Shown here piece by piece: positions 33,753-47,508 of a stretch of DNA of 64,000 nucleotides. Source of the DNA: Melanocharis versteri (taxonomy: Eukaryota > Chordata > Aves > Passeriformes > Melanocharitidae); contig VZTG01009066.1 in the NCBI GenBank assembly GCA_013397845.1, positions 266,297 to 330,296 on the forward strand. Direction: 5' to 3'. Position 1 is the first letter of the stretch; every line of letters begins with the position of its first letter. The position numbers were made by a program, and so were the translations under genes. The notes below the pieces were generated by a model, which saw only the letters and a list, made by a program, of their open reading frames with translations, was not told the origin of the DNA and searched no databases.

Positions 33753-36700
33753 TCAGGAGTCCAACTTGATGAAGACTTTCGGCCTTGAGAAAATTTTGAT
33801 CGCCTCATCTATCTGGGAGAGCTTCCTCTCAAGCTCCACCCGCCTCTTCTGCATCTTGAGGCTGTCTCCACGCATTGGCAGCAGAACCAGGTCCTTTATC
33901 AGCTGCTCCTGGCCTGTAAAAAGAGAAAAACAAAAAGTTGTGTAAGTTGAAGAGCAAAGAAATCCATCCTTTTTCTAGTGCTATGACCATGAGCATGATG
34001 GTAGCACTGGAAGAGGGACCTAGAATCCTTCTATTCAAAGCTCAGCTGGATGAGGCCCTGAGGGACCTGCTCCAGCTTTGAAGAACCAAGCATTGGACAA
34101 GAGACCTCTGAAGGTCCCTTCCAACCAAAATATTTCTAACATTTTAGGAGCAATAGCAACCCTAACATCAGCTCCACTGGACAAGTCTGCTCCAGAGAGC
34201 CAGTCCTGTAACCTGCAGGCACTGACTGATTGTTCTTTCCGTGTACACAGCTCACATCCTGCCTACATATGCCTTAATCCATGCAACCCTCCTGCGAGGC
34301 AGGAATCTGTGTCTCTCTGTCTCTTCTCCCTTGTCCTGCCTAGGACTGTCTGTTTTTCTGAGCTGGAATCCCCGTTCCTTTTCCTCTTACTCTGCTTCAG
34401 GTTGCTGAGGGTGTCGAGCCGCTGGCTCTCGGGCATCATGGTGTGACCGGGCGGCGTGTCGGGGTCGGGCAGGTTCCGCAGCCGCTCCTCCATCTGCTTG
34501 CGCCACAGCTCCTTCCTCTCCAGCAGGCTGCGAGGCAAAGGAGAGCAGGTGTCAGCACATCTGGCAGCAGGGGCGGCCCAGGGGCACAGGCAGAGGCCAG
34601 GAATGTGCCCTTCAAAGCCCATGGGGCTGAGGACCCCAGGGACCCACGTGCTGGCACACACCCTCGTGGTGGGGGATACACCGGGTTTAACCCACGTGTG
34701 TGGACCAGCAAATGTGCTCCACATGCACCAAAGGGCTGCCACGAGAGATGCACTCAGGCCAACACATGCTCCTTGGAGACAAGGGCTGCTGCTCCTTGTT
34801 TCTGGCTCACTGAGTCCTCGCCAAACCATCTGTGGGTCAGCGGCAGAATGAAGTCAGACAGAGCAGCTCACGGCCAGGGATGCTGGCAGAGAACAGCACA
34901 GCCAAAGGACTGGCACCATGGTCATTCCTAGGATAGGGTCACCTGGGAACTGTTTTCCATGCAGAACGCCAAAATGCATAGCACTAGCTGGATGTTCCTC
35001 AGAACCCAGGCCCAAATCAGGACGAACACTTGTGAGGCAGAGCTGAGAGATCTCTGCCTCTCCAAAACCAGACCTTTTCATGCCAAAGCTACATCACATG
35101 GAACAAAGCCTACAAATGGGCAGGAGCACATTTCTCAAGGTACACAGAGCTTCCCCGTATCAGCATCATTGTACAACAGCAAGCAAGGGAGGAGGAGACA
35201 AAACCCTCTGAGCCCTGTCACACTGGGCACGGGATGCTGGTTAAGCCAAGAGCACAGAAGGGACATTGTTTACTCCCCGGGTCACAGCAAATGGCACTGC
35301 TGCATGTGGCGAGTGCGCCCCTGTGCCCAGCCCATCTCTCTGGGCTGGGGGATGCAATTAAGGCTGTTACAGTCTCGTGGAGCAGAGAGGGGCACACATA
35401 CTACTGGGGGACGTGGCCCTTTTGCTTGGCGTTGTACTCCTCCTGCTCCCGGTGCTTCTGCTGCAGCAGCTCGGCCAGCGCCTGCAGGGACTGGGAGCGG
35501 CGCAGCGGCGCCCGCTTGGCAGCGCAGGCGTTGTGCCTGATGAAGTCAACGCTCCTGCCCTCCACCTGCATCTGGAAGAAGAGAGAGCGAGGCATCAAGG
35601 CAGGCTGGGCACGTGCACACAGCCAGCCGCCGCTGCCCACACGAGGGAAAAGGCAAAAAGGCACCACGCAAGATACGGAATTGTACGACAGCAGGACAGG
35701 CAGACCCTCAGCACAGCCCGTCTCAGTGGGCAGCCATAGACAGGCAGGAGCTGTGGCCATGGTTTGGGAAGGCAGGAACCAAAAGCCAAGCCTACACCTG
35801 GCCTCTTTAAGGTCCCCAAGATGACCACATGCCTTAAAAGCCAGAAGGACAGAAAAAACCAGGCTTGACACAGTCCCCATGGCTCCTACTGGTGCATTTT
35901 GAGGGCAGAGGAAAAACAGGTTGGGCTCTCACCAGGCCAGGAAATACAACAGAACCCCTGGCAGAGCAGGAACTTTGCTGATCCTTGGGGCACCTCCCCA
36001 GAGGCAGCAGCTCCACCACAGCTCCTCTGCTGGACAAAACAGGGGAGAAGGTGGCTGTGTTTCCATTTAAGGTTTTCCTGGTTCTCCTCCTCTGGAGATC
36101 ATGTCCTGTTTAATTAAGTCACTCATGGCATTTAGGAACCAACAAACTGACAACCTCACACTTGCCAAGGGAAAAGGACATGAGTCATGGAGCTGTTCAG
36201 GACCTCCCAAACAGACTACTTGAAAGGTTTAACTACTAATGCTGATTTAACTCTCGTTACTAAAATGCACACCCACTTCCCAAATTTTTATCTAACGTCC
36301 AGAAGCCACAGTTCCTTTGATTACAGTGGGAACAGCCTCCAAATCCCCAAGACCTCCTGCAAAGCCCTTGGAAGAGCAGATTTGAGATTGCTGGCATGAG
36401 GAGGTGGAATTTTCAAAGGGAACTTCATGATCTCCTTAACTGTGGGTGAGGATGAAGCTAGAATTAACAGTCCCTGAACACCCATCTCACCACCACAGTG
36501 ACAAAGACACTGTTCCTTCCCTTCAGCCAGGAACAGTATTTACAGATCTCCCTACTCATGCAGCACATCTGACCCAACACTTTAGAAGAAGACATGAAGA
36601 GTTTAAAGCAGGAGCAATGGATCAGTGCCAGAAATCCCTGGGATGGATGCAGTTAGTGTGCAACTCACCTTGGTTTCAGCACCCTGTGCCTCTGGAGCCT

Positions 36701-39700
36701 GTGTGTCTGCTCCTGCTTTCGCTCTGACAGGCCTTGGGGACAGTGGTCTGCATGGCCTGATCCCAGAGCCACAGCGAGAATACGCCCTCAGGAAATTCAC
36801 AGCCTCGGGATTTCGAGGTGGGGAGGTCTCCTGGGAAAGGCAAGAAAAGATCCACCAGTGGAGGGAGGCTGGAGCAAAGAGAAACCCTCCCAACCAAGTC
36901 TGAGAGGTCAACCACGAGCTCAGCCACAGGTTTCCAGCAGACACATGACAGCACACACATTGTACCGTGACCTGGCAGAAGTTCTTGGTGGAAGACAATC
37001 CGTAGTCAGCCAGCAAAGAGCAACAAACAGCAACACATCCAGACGAGGCCACTGAAAGAATCACTAAGAAATGGGAGGGGAAATCTGCAGAAACACATTT
37101 GGATCGCACAGGTAGGCACGAAGCTGCCTGCTGCCTTGCTGTTCTCAAGTGCTGCTCTGCTCAGCACCTCAAATCTGTGGTTGTTTCACTCTAGAAAGAA
37201 AAAGGAGCAGAGAGTGAAGGAGTCTGGTGGAATTGCACTGAGGGGCATCCTCAAAGGCTGTGGTTAGCACTGGCATAGGGTGACAGAACTTGATGTCCAG
37301 CAGGTGGTCTGGGACTATCTCAGACAGTCTTGTTGCAAACAAACCCTGAAAAGTGAAAGTTGACATTGTGGCACATGAGTGACCTTACAATAAATGCAGC
37401 TAGGGCACTGCTCTTCCCTTGGGAGTGATGGGAACTGCACACGGCCACCCCCAAATCTTTACAAATACCCAAGGTCTCAGCTGAACTGCAGCTCCCTGGA
37501 GATTCCTTCTTGCCTGGCCCATTCAGCTGGGCAGAGCTGCAGACTGATGGTGGGATTGGGCAGCCACATCGGTGGGTTTGGTGTGAGGAACAGGGTATGG
37601 GATGCCCTCATGCTCCAAAGACAATCAGTCTCGTTTCAACAGGAGATCTGGATCTCTCTGGTAGGTTAATGAGCGTTGCCTTCACCTAGCACAGCTGGCT
37701 CGAAGTTGAGTGAGTCTGTGGCCTCAGGAGTGCAGAGTACAGCTTGCCCCATCTCCCTCCATGGGAGCACTGGGACTGCCACAGCCCTTCCCAAGACAAC
37801 TGCTGCAGTTAACAGCCTCAGGGACAGATGACAGAGAAGAAACTCTGCATTAGTCATCAACCTCCAGTGGAATCAACTGAAACTCTGAGCAGCAGCAGCA
37901 GCTCCACAGAAGATGGAGATCCTTCACAGGGAACACCTCAGCTCCAGGAGAGCCACAGCAACAGTTAAAGCATCATGAGTCAGTGCCAGGGCCTCTCTGG
38001 AGGAATACACAGAGCACAAGTAATGCACCACGCAGAAACTGCCTGCGCAGAGACCACCCCCTTTCCCCAAAACAAAAGAAGAAATGAGCTCAATCTTCCT
38101 CTAACCCAGAGGATTTGTCAAACAAGAGCGTAGGCTTGTGCTCTTGAAGCACTCGTGGGTTTGCTCCCAAGTGTGGAAAGGTCACGGACATCAGAGAGGT
38201 TGGTGACACACCAGGAAGAAGGGACACAGCAGTTGGAACCACTGGCTTGGGAATCATCTTGCCATTTTTTGCAGTTGTTATCAATACACGTCATTTCAGC
38301 ATCAAAAGCTGGCCACAGATGAAAGGGAAGCAATGCAGAGATGAGGAGGAACTTAAAGGCTCCAACTCAGCACCCTCACAGGCTGTGCTGATCTGTGAGG
38401 CCTCAATAGACTGCCTGGAGATGTCTGTGTGCCCCCCCTGAGCAGTGGTTATTCACCAGGACAATCACCTGGAGAAGAATGTGTGGAACACACTGCCCAC
38501 TGTGTATCCACAGGGTGGGAATAGTTGGACTGAGGCTCAACACAGCCTGCAGATCTACCTCTGAGAACCACAATCTGTGGCGTAAAATGCCACAGCCTTC
38601 TGTCACAAACCCCAGAGAAGTGCTGCCCCAAACATGAGGAAGCTGAAAAGCCAGATGGGAGCATCCCTCAGCAGGAAATACGGCTACGAGGGGGAATCAG
38701 GACAGGGATTATTGCAGCAATCACTGCCTGGACCCAAACCACACAGTCTCACTCAAAGCCCCACCGCCACATCTGCGCACTGTGCTTCAGCACGGAGATG
38801 CCCCCAGACCCTGCAGGCTCCAGGACTCCCGTCCCCATCATCCCACCATCCCTCGTGGCTGAGCCACATCCCAGGCCTGGAGAGTTCAGGAGTTCCATAG
38901 GTACCAACCTGCAGTTTGGCCATCACTTTTGACTCCACATTTTCATATTTCTGTGATTTCCACAGAGCTTTCACAGGCTTGGGCTGGCTGCGCTCTTGGG
39001 CTCGCTCCTTTTCTTTGCACTTCTTCTGAATCTCCTTTATCCGCCTCACGTTTTCCTTCTCGTAGTCCTTGGCCTCTTTCCCTGCTCAGCAAGGGGAGAC
39101 ACACCTTCACCTCCCAGACACTCCACAGGATGCAGGCACTCAAGAGTGCTGGCACCAGAGCCACAGATCCCTTCCAAAGCTGGTCCAACAGCCCAGAGAA
39201 CCAGCAAGCTCTCCCCTCTCCTGCAGACTAGACCATCTCTGCATCCTGCTCATGTTAGATGCACACTCCCAGACTGACACTTCAGCCAGAGGATCCCACC
39301 GTGCCCAGGTGAGCATCAGCACAGGCCTGTGCACACTGCTGGTGTTCACAGACTCCCTTGTTCTCCACTGTCCCAGTATGGACTACACATCCTCTCAAGA
39401 GCAAGGTCAATTCCCAGTTCAGCTCCCACGGTGTTTCTGAAGTAGAGAGGGCTGATTAATGGCAGCTGCAGAGCCTTGAACCTGCACTGTTCCTGGTTTC
39501 AGGGTCAGCCATTGTCCCATGTTCAAGTGGACACAATCAAGATTATGGATTGGGGAGGGGTTTGTTTTGTTTTTGAATAAAAAATTATCCTTCCTTGGGC
39601 TCCCCAAGACAGAGAATATCTCAACTGACATAACCAGATCCTCATCCATTCCCCCCCTTCTTGGGCACAGCACTTGTGGCATCCACCACACTGGCACCAC

Positions 39701-40788
39701 GCTCAGGGCAATGCCAGCACATGAAGTAAATTAAAATGACACACACGGCTCAACCTTATCTCCCCTCCTGGACCCCTGAACGTATTCTGGGTGACATCCC
39801 CGGAGAAGGGAACACCTTTTGTAAAGATGTTCTCAGTATCCACGTACACAGACACTCTTCCCAAATCCTGCCTGGCTTTGCCAACAAGGAACTTGCCATG
39901 TTAAACATCCTCAATACATCATGGTTTTATCTGATTCATATGTAAGTTTGACTATAAAGACGTCCGAATTTTTTCATCTTTTTTAAAGTCCCTCTTCCCA
40001 TTCTAAACCTGAGACTGGAGCCAGGGTGGCCAAAACATCACTGGCTCTAGCACAGGTGACTCCACTGCCAGGCCAAAAGCTGCAGATGGGGTGACCAGCC
40101 CTGTGAAGCTCAAGCTGTCCTCAGGCAGCAGATCCTGGGAATCCACCCCAAACCCCCAGTGCTTCATCCCTGGTCCCAAAGGCAGCTGAGCCCTGCAGTG
40201 ATTTGGCTGTACTTACTCTTGACTGGCAGCTCCTCATCAAGGGAGATCCCTTCAAGCTGCAGCAAGAGGCTGAGTGTCCCTTTCTGTCCCTTCTCCAGGA
40301 AGTCCTTTCCACTGGGGCGAATGCGAGGGGCTGGCTGGGCCTGGCAGGCACTGCCCAAAGCAGGGTAGGGGCTGGGAACTGGGTCCAGGGGGCCAGAGGT
40401 TAAATACAGCTTCTGTGCATTTCCTTCCAGCCTCCCTCGAGCTGCAGGGAAAGAAAAAGAACCTTGTCAGGAAATTATCTTGCCTCAGTTTTCTGCACCC
40501 ACAGACTACAAATAATGTGAAGACCCCTTCTCCAACTCTGCTTTATGCTTTCCCATCTTTCAACCAGCTGTACAGACCACTTCAGGATCACCATCAGAAG
40601 CACATTCAGCGTGAACAGACACTGTCGAGGACACCAAGGGACATCAAGCTGTGCCATGCCAAAGCACAAACCCCCAAACCTGTAACAAGCATCAAGGACT
40701 CACCTGAGAAGGGGCGTTTGTAATACTCTGGAAAGAGCGTTGGGTCTGGAGGAATGGGTCCAGAAATCCTGGATGGCCCTTCACACAT
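33753..40788 (-). CDS. ENKD1: ENKD1, enkurin domain-containing protein 1, complete coding sequence
   Basis: ENKD1 binds microtubules and is linked to centrosomes, cilia and spindle orientation. Coding exons on the minus strand: 40704-40788, 40217-40441, 38909-39081, 36669-36830, 35402-35571, 34391-34527, 33753-33913. They join with GT-AG sites in frame to 370 residues (human 346). The start MCEGPSRISGPIPPDPTL is nearly identical to human. A basic helical stretch (ENVRRIKEIQKKCKEKERAQ) is followed by KALWKSQKYENVESKV, then VDFIRHNACAAKRAPLRRSQ. The enkurin domain spans about residues 258-365 (YNAKQKGHVPQYLLERKELW, PPGHTMMPESQRL, EAIKIFSRPKVFIKLDS). The start lies in an exon that begins at an acceptor at 40832, so at least one non-coding 5' exon exists, most likely in the CpG island at 44.5-45.1 kb. 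The gene converges with PARD6A, as in mammals. Confidence 0.95.
34030..34145 (+). repeat. CR1 LINE 3' fragment in ENKD1 intron
   Basis: The stretch GGATGAGGCCCTGAGGGACC through GAGACCTCTGAAGGTCCCTTCC matches the CR1 3' end in plus sense. It is short and diverged, and lies between the last two ENKD1 coding exons. Confidence 0.75.
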
Positions 40789-40832
40789 CCTGCCACACGT
40801 TGCTCTGCCTCTGCCACAGAAACCAACCACCA

Positions 40833-43800
40833 CTGAGAACAGAAATGAACAGGGCTCCCTGAGCTACTGAAAAGCTGCATTTAATACATATATGTGCAGG
40901 AGATTTTCTGACTTTCATTTGACAGCTCACCCCCACCTACAGAGACGTCCTGCAGGTAGAAGCCATCCCAAATTGGACTCCATGCAGGTGAAACAAGGAG
41001 TCCAGCCCACCTGTCCCTACTGTGGGTCTAACCAGTGTTTTTACCAGTGCTGAAAATGTCCACAGTTGCTGTAATATTGGTACCTTCAGTACAAAAAATC
41101 CTTCCTGGCTTTATTCTCCCATATGAAAACACCTAATGCAGACACAGAAGGAGTGAACAAGAAACACGAGGTAACTGGCCATCATCTGACAGGTTTTAGC
41201 CTGAGATTTGAATTATCCTGTACCCTGGGCTCCCTCTAAATGTCCCCTGTGGTTCAAACACAATTCGTCCAGAGGAAGCTGAAGCCCCTGCCCCACACGG
41301 CCACATCCTCCTTGAGAATACACTTGTGCTGCCACCACCCCTCAGCAGGCTGGGGCTGACCCTCAGAAGGACAAACACTTCAGAAAAAGACAAAACATTT
41401 CACTCTAGGACCATGCAGGGGCAGAGACTGGATTTCTGGAGAAGAGCTCAGATGGTTTCTCAGGTCCTGGGGAGAACAGAGTTACTTGCTTAGAAGAACA
41501 CGTTTTTTATTTCTGAAGTACTTTCAAAGCAGCACAGATCCACAAGTCCCTGCCCTGGCTCACGCGGGCCCCTGTTGCCTCTCTTCTCTCCACAACAGAA
41601 GCAGACCCTTCCACCAGGAAGGGACAGGAGCAGCCAGCATCAGCTTCCCTGCATTGTTCACCAAGATCTCCTGGATAGCACTTTTATGCCTACAACAAAC
41701 CTGCTCAGAACATGAGGATGCAGGATGCCACGGCAGCAGGCACAGACTGCTGGTGAGCTCTCAGCAGATGCCACAAGAGCCTCATCAGAGTCACACCATG
41801 ATTTTGACAGGCGCCAGGGCAGCTTGGCTGGAGTCACTGCTGTAAGAGCTGGGGCTACAACCTGCACTCCCTGACTCCTGAGGCAGTAATTTAAACATTT
41901 CTGAGACAACTCGACGGGAGGAACCCCTTTCAGGATCCTCGGCATGCCAGCACTGACGGGACGCAGCATCTGCAGTTTAATTTATAAACCAATAAACGAT
42001 CAGTGCAAGGCTGAGTGAGTCTGAGTCATAGCAACTAATGCACTGCAGTCTTCCTTGCTAAATCACCCCTGTTGACATGAGACCCATTAGCAAAATGCTG
42101 TTATTCATCTCCCGGACACAGCAGCAGAGGCAATGTAAGCAGTGCTGACTGCTGCACACCAGCATGCATGTGCAGCCTGTACCCAGCCGCTCTGGAAAAG
42201 CTACTTCTGAAAAGCAGGCACAGACTCTCAGCCAGAGATAAAAGGATGCTGGCTTGGTATTATTTAATCTCCTCAATAATGGATCCAACTAAGCCAGAAC
42301 AGCCTCTCTTATTCTAGAGAAAAAAAAAAAAAAGAGCATTTGCCATGAGATCACTCCAGAACAGCTACTGGCTTTGAAATGCACATCTGATCTTGATCTG
42401 AACTCGAGTCCCAAACCAGTGATTTACACGCAAAATGACAGGCTGAAATCAAGACCTGTAACAGAGCAGACAATTATTGCGGGGGATTGAAGGAGGAAAG
42501 GCAAGTTGATGGGAGGCGGGGGATGGAAGGCTCATTTCATACCTTCACATCCCAACTGCACCCTGCCCTGCTGCAGGGAATTTGCAAATGACACCCACTC
42601 CCTGATTTGCAAGTCACATCACCTCTGGCTTGGGATCTTGCAAGATCAGACAGCCTCATTACAATAGGGAGCATCTGGCCCAGGTAGGGACCTCGGAGGG
42701 GCACAGGCCCCCAGCAGCAGTGTCCCAGCCCCGGGAAGCAGCTGCCAAGCCTCAGTTACCAAGCACTGGTACAGACTTCCCAAGCTGCTGCTCTGCTCTG
42801 CTGACTACGGGCCTATTTGGGGGACAGGAGTGAGAGACCCTCATGGCTCACTCCTGCCAAGAGGGAACGTGTGACCTCCTCTGCTGTCATTCCCACCGGC
42901 TTCCTTTCTTGGGACAGCTTTGCAGCACCAACAGCCCTGTGCTGAGCCAGTTCCACTCGCTACCCCTGCATCAAACAAGTCACTTCCTCAACTGGGTTCG
43001 TTTTCTGCCCACATAACCTTTTGTCTAAAAGAAACATGGCTTTTACTTCCACAGCGGGATCAGAGAAGCACTGGAGCAAGCACCAGGGAAACACAGCAGG
43101 AGCACATACTTACGAACACAGAGAAGAGGGATGAGGGAACAGGGTCAGCCCTCCTGGGCAGCGACCTGATCGCTGCCTGCACTCAGGAAAGCATCTGCTT
43201 TACCCCCACGTCAGAAACCTAAACATCAACAATGCAGTACCCGACCTGCTGCCACCAGACACACACCATTTACGCATCCACGGGCTGTGAGATGCAGGCA
43301 CACTCTGCAAACCAGGTTGAATAAGTCCAGGCAAACAGATATGTGTGTGCAACTGCTCTCTGTTCCTCCACCCTGCCAGCCTGCGGACTCCCTAGGGAAG
43401 AGTCCCAGCTCCCAGCCGCCCTGCACAGCTACAGGAGGCACGGAGCAGTTGCTGCAGTAACCCAACCGCTTCAACACTGCTCCCTTCACCAGAACCATGG
43501 CTTTATGCTGGCCTAGGAGCCAAGCAAAGCAGGCTCCAGCTCTCTCCCAGAGTGTCTGCAGGTTTAATAACCATTAACTCGACTCTGCACCCGTTGCTGC
43601 AGCTGACCAAGTGGTAAAAATGCTACTTATCCCCCTGGTAAACTGAGCCCTTTCAGAGCCTGTAAGAGCCACAGCTTCCTTTTGCAGCTTGTTTTTGGCA
43701 TTGTACTTAAGGTAACTGCAAAACATGGGAACAGAGAAGCCTCGGGCAGGTGTATTTCACAGCCTTGAACCCACGGCATCTGACTTTGAAGCATTCCCTC

Positions 43801-44480
43801 TTCTTCACAGATGACATTTTCACTGCGACTCGGTCCCTGGCCAGGAAGCTACTACCACACACAGAGCTGATGCCAGCCCAGCTTCTTGCCTTCATGAGCC
43901 AATCTCTGCAAAAAGCATGGGAAAAAACATCCCACGGTTGTGATAAGCTGTGATAAGCAGAGCAAGTCATCTGCAGCAAATCAAAGGGCTAATCTCCGTG
44001 CAGCTGGTCTTGCATGTTTGATTCCTTCCTCAACAGTTTTAGCTGAAATGGAAAGTCACATCAGGATAACTTCCATGCCCGAGGGCTGCACCAAAACAGC
44101 ACCAATGGGTCTGCGACCATTCCTCCTGAAGAACTGAGAGTTGGGGCCAGAGGTCAATGTGCTGTGAACCCAGTGGTTTTTAGCCCTGCCTAAGCTTTCT
44201 CCTTGCTGACTGCTACGGGAGACATCAATATTCTCCTTTTAATACTATTCCCCATGTGGGTTTCCTCAGGTGTCACCAGCTCTTCCCCACCTGCCAGTCT
44301 CAAAGACCCATTCTTCCTTTTGTCTCTCTCAAAACAGAGGGACAGGTACAGCCAGGTGTGATACCGGCATTTGCATTTCTGGGAGCTGGTGTCTACCACC
44401 AGCTCTTTAGGAACAAAGCCCGCTTGGACAGTCTTTCCAGGGAGTCAGACGCATTTCCTGCAGCAGCAGGAGCTGAACGA
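40833..44480 (-). other. ENKD1: ENKD1 5' intron
   Basis: Sequence between the first coding exon of ENKD1 and its presumed CpG-island promoter. It contains an A-run of about 16 bases near 42317-42332. No second gene, repeat family or RNA gene was recognised. Confidence 0.45.
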
Positions 44481-45080
44481 GGGCCGTGCTCGGCACTGGA
44501 AGGCGGGCAGACACTGATGTGGGTATCACAGAGCTGCGGCTCAGGGCTCTCTCCGGAGGGCAAGAACAGATGGCGGCACGGACGCGGCACCTCAACACGT
44601 GCGATTCCCCGTGCCGAGGCTGGAGCTCCTGTGGCAGCCCCCAGCTCCTCCGGCCGGGCTGGCACGGGAGAGCAGCACCAGCCCTGCCTGGGGACACGTG
44701 CGGAGACCCGACACGGCGCTGAGCGACAGCGGACACCGCCGGGGGACCGGACACCCCTGCGGGAGCTTCCTGGCTCCCTCCGCCCGGGGAGAGGGGTTCG
44801 GGAGGCGCTGCCAGCAGCGCAGTCCCGGCGTGCCGGGGCCCGCAGCCTCCCCCCGCGGGCCCGGGCCCTGCCCCGGCGCTTCCCGGCCCGGTTCCCGCTG
44901 TCNNNNNNNNNNNNNNNNNNNNNNNNNNNNNNNNNNNNNNNNNNNNNNNNNNNNNNNCCCGCCGCTCCCCGGCAACCGCCGCTTCCGCCGGGATGGGCGG
45001 GCCCGGCCCGGAGCGGCCCCGGCCCCGGCCCCGCCGGTTGTGCCCGCAGCACACGGGGGACACTGACCCCCGGGCCGGCC
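44480..45080 (-). promoter_or_regulatory. ENKD1: CpG island, presumed ENKD1 promoter, interrupted by a gap
   Basis: Strong CpG density on both sides of a 55-base run of N (44903-44957). It is the only island between ENKD1 and GFOD2, and the ENKD1 coding exons need an upstream 5' UTR exon. The start site cannot be placed because of the gap. Assignment to ENKD1 is inference. Confidence 0.55.
44903..44957. other. Assembly gap (55 N)
   Basis: A run of 55 N inside extremely GC-rich sequence. Its true length is unknown. Confidence 0.98.
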
Positions 45081-45589
45081 CCGGTCCCTAACGTACAATA
45101 TCTGCGTTAAGCACACAGGGATGGCACGGGGGAATTCGGGCTTCACGGCTGGAATCCGCCTCGTGCAAAGGGGCGCTCCGGCGGTCACCATCCCGCTCTG
45201 CCTGTGCAGGGCAGCTCCAGGCTGCGGCCAGCCCACGGGAGGCCCCTTTCACCTCTCCGCACAATTCTGCGCTCGTGTCTCTTTCTCACCCCGGAGTCTC
45301 GGCACCCTCCTTCCTTCCTTCACTGAGATCACCTGGAGATGTTTTGTGGTTCCTTCTTCTACGAAGGAGCTGCACCTTAGACTTTTTCCGCCCAATACAA
45401 ACTTAGTGACAAAGGCACAAAGGAAGGTTCTCCGTTCCCGAAGGACAGCTTCAAAACACCCTGAACTGGCATGAAAACAGTCAGGGCTCTTCTATCTGAA
45501 TGAAGGTGGTGACTTTGAGGTGAGCTCAGGACAATTATCTCATCCATTTTACACAGCACACAGACTCCACGGACAATAGATGCTCACAC

Positions 45590-45805
45590 CTATGGCAGGA
45601 TCATTGAGTGCAACTCCTGGCCCTGCACAGGACAACCCCAAGAATCCCACCCTACGCCTCTCAGATCATTGTCCAAATGCTCATTGAACTCTGGCAAGCT
45701 TGGGGTCATGACCACTTCCCTGGAGTGCCTATTCCAGTGCCCAACCACCTTCTGGGTGAAGAACCTTTTCCTAATATCCAATCTAACCATTCACTTCCTT
45801 CACAC
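45590..45805 (-). repeat. CR1 LINE fragment, antisense
   Basis: Reverse-complement CR1: ATCATTGAGTGCAACTCCTGG, ACAGGACAACCCCAAGAATC, TTGTCCAAATGCTCATTGAA, GACCACTTCCCTGGAGTGCC, CCTTTTCCTAATATCCAATC in consensus order. It lies between ENKD1 and GFOD2. Confidence 0.92.
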
Positions 45806-46155
45806 AGCTCACAGTAGAGATGAGATGATTGTGCAGAACACAAGAGCAGCCATGCTCCTACCCTTTAAAACAGCACAGCAGTAGACTTACTTCTGTCAGA
45901 GTCTTGAAAGTAAATATCCAAAGGTAAATACCTAATTTACACACCAAGCAAAGAAAGTGGTCCCATCAGTAATGCAGAGATTTTGCTTCTTACTTGGTGT
46001 CTTCTGGCAACTTCTACAATGAGTAGGGAAGGACTCACCAGATAGTGAGTCCCAGCTCTGAGTCTCCTGTTCACTTTTATTAGGATGGTTTTAGGTTGAC
46101 CAAATCAAATGCAAGCACACAGCTGCATAGAGAATTCCCTCAACAAACACAACTT

Positions 46156-47508
46156 TTTATTTCTGTAGAAAACATGATGCTTTTCAGGAAGGTCCAGCTT
46201 ATGAAACAGCAGCGTGCATGTTAATATACATAAATACACAGGGTTACAATTTAGTGGGAAATACATCTTAAAAAAAGCTTTCAAGTACACAAAACAAATG
46301 TAGTAAAATTAGACTATCCATCCTTTCCACATACCTGCCTCAGAGAGAAACATTTCTCTAAAGGAATGAACTTCCACCCCATCATCTGCCAACAAATCTC
46401 TCCACTGGACACCAGCTGCAGGAGAGCATGAGGATGGGCTGGGCCAGAGGGTTAAGAGCCAGTGTTTGAGATCAAGAGCACATTTACCCATGGCAGTTCA
46501 GTCCCTGTTCTCTCAACTATCAGGATGTGTAGTGTGACAGTTACCCAGCCAGCACATTAAGAGAGCTGCAAGAGGTAGGAAATACCTCCTTCCTTCCACT
46601 TTCAGGTCCCTGAAAGGTTCATGCTGCACAACTTTGTTACCTATGACACTGTGGCAATCCTGTGACCCTGGGGGGCATTTATTTATTAACAGTCACAGAA
46701 ATGAGAACGTGGCCTCACAGGCACGGCACCGGTGCTGCCAGGCAGTAAACACAACTGACAGGCACAGAGCTTATGGAAAAACAGCTGCTGGATGCAGGCA
46801 GCCTCTTGAGTAGAAGGAATAATGTCTACAGATAGGAAGAATAGCTCAATGCATCACAGACTTCCTGAAGATTTTCCTGCCAAGACACCAACAACAGAGA
46901 ATTAGAGTATCATTTAAATAAAACACCAGTTTGAATGAATTTGAAAGACATTTACCATGTACAGGAAGCCAAAAGGCTGATCCTTATTTTACTAACTTTA
47001 ACCCATTCCTTCTACTTTTTGTCCTATAGGAGTTTAGAGACCTGTTACATCACCAAACTCTTTTATAAAATTTTACAAACTGAGCATTAAAACATAAATC
47101 AGTCTCCAAGAGAGAAGAAAAAGGCATCTGAACAACAGATACTCCCTGATCTTGCTCTACGTGCTCTCACGGTTAAATCAGCAACCTGTGCAACAGGGAT
47201 TGTGTCCCATTTCCAAGCCATGCAATGGCAGAGATCCCACGATTCACTTCAGCTACTGCAAGTGCAAAGGGCAATTCAAGTTTTCCTGCCAGTCTCCAAG
47301 ACAAAAATTAAATGTTTGCAAAAAACAGAAACATTTAAAACTCTTTAAACAATTTAAAACAGAACTGTTCCTATCAGAACATATTTTACATGTTTAAAAA
47401 AACCAAGAAACTCAGGCTATTAAATAACAGTCTACATATCTTAAAAACAGGGTTTTTTTACATTACAGCCAGAAGTGTTAATTGTCCTATTTTCCAAGGT
47501 AGGAATGT
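46156..47508 (-). other. GFOD2: GFOD2 3' UTR
   Basis: AT-rich sequence downstream of the GFOD2 stop on the minus strand. Minus-strand AATAAA signals lie at 46678-46687 (overlapping pair) and 46156-46161, predicting 3' UTRs of about 0.8 and 1.35 kb. No other gene was recognised in this stretch. Confidence 0.5.

Noticed and set aside
38430..38600. Possible repeat in ENKD1 intron
   Set aside because: Some phrases recall CR1 (GGAACACACTGCCC), but the order and flanks do not match the consensus.
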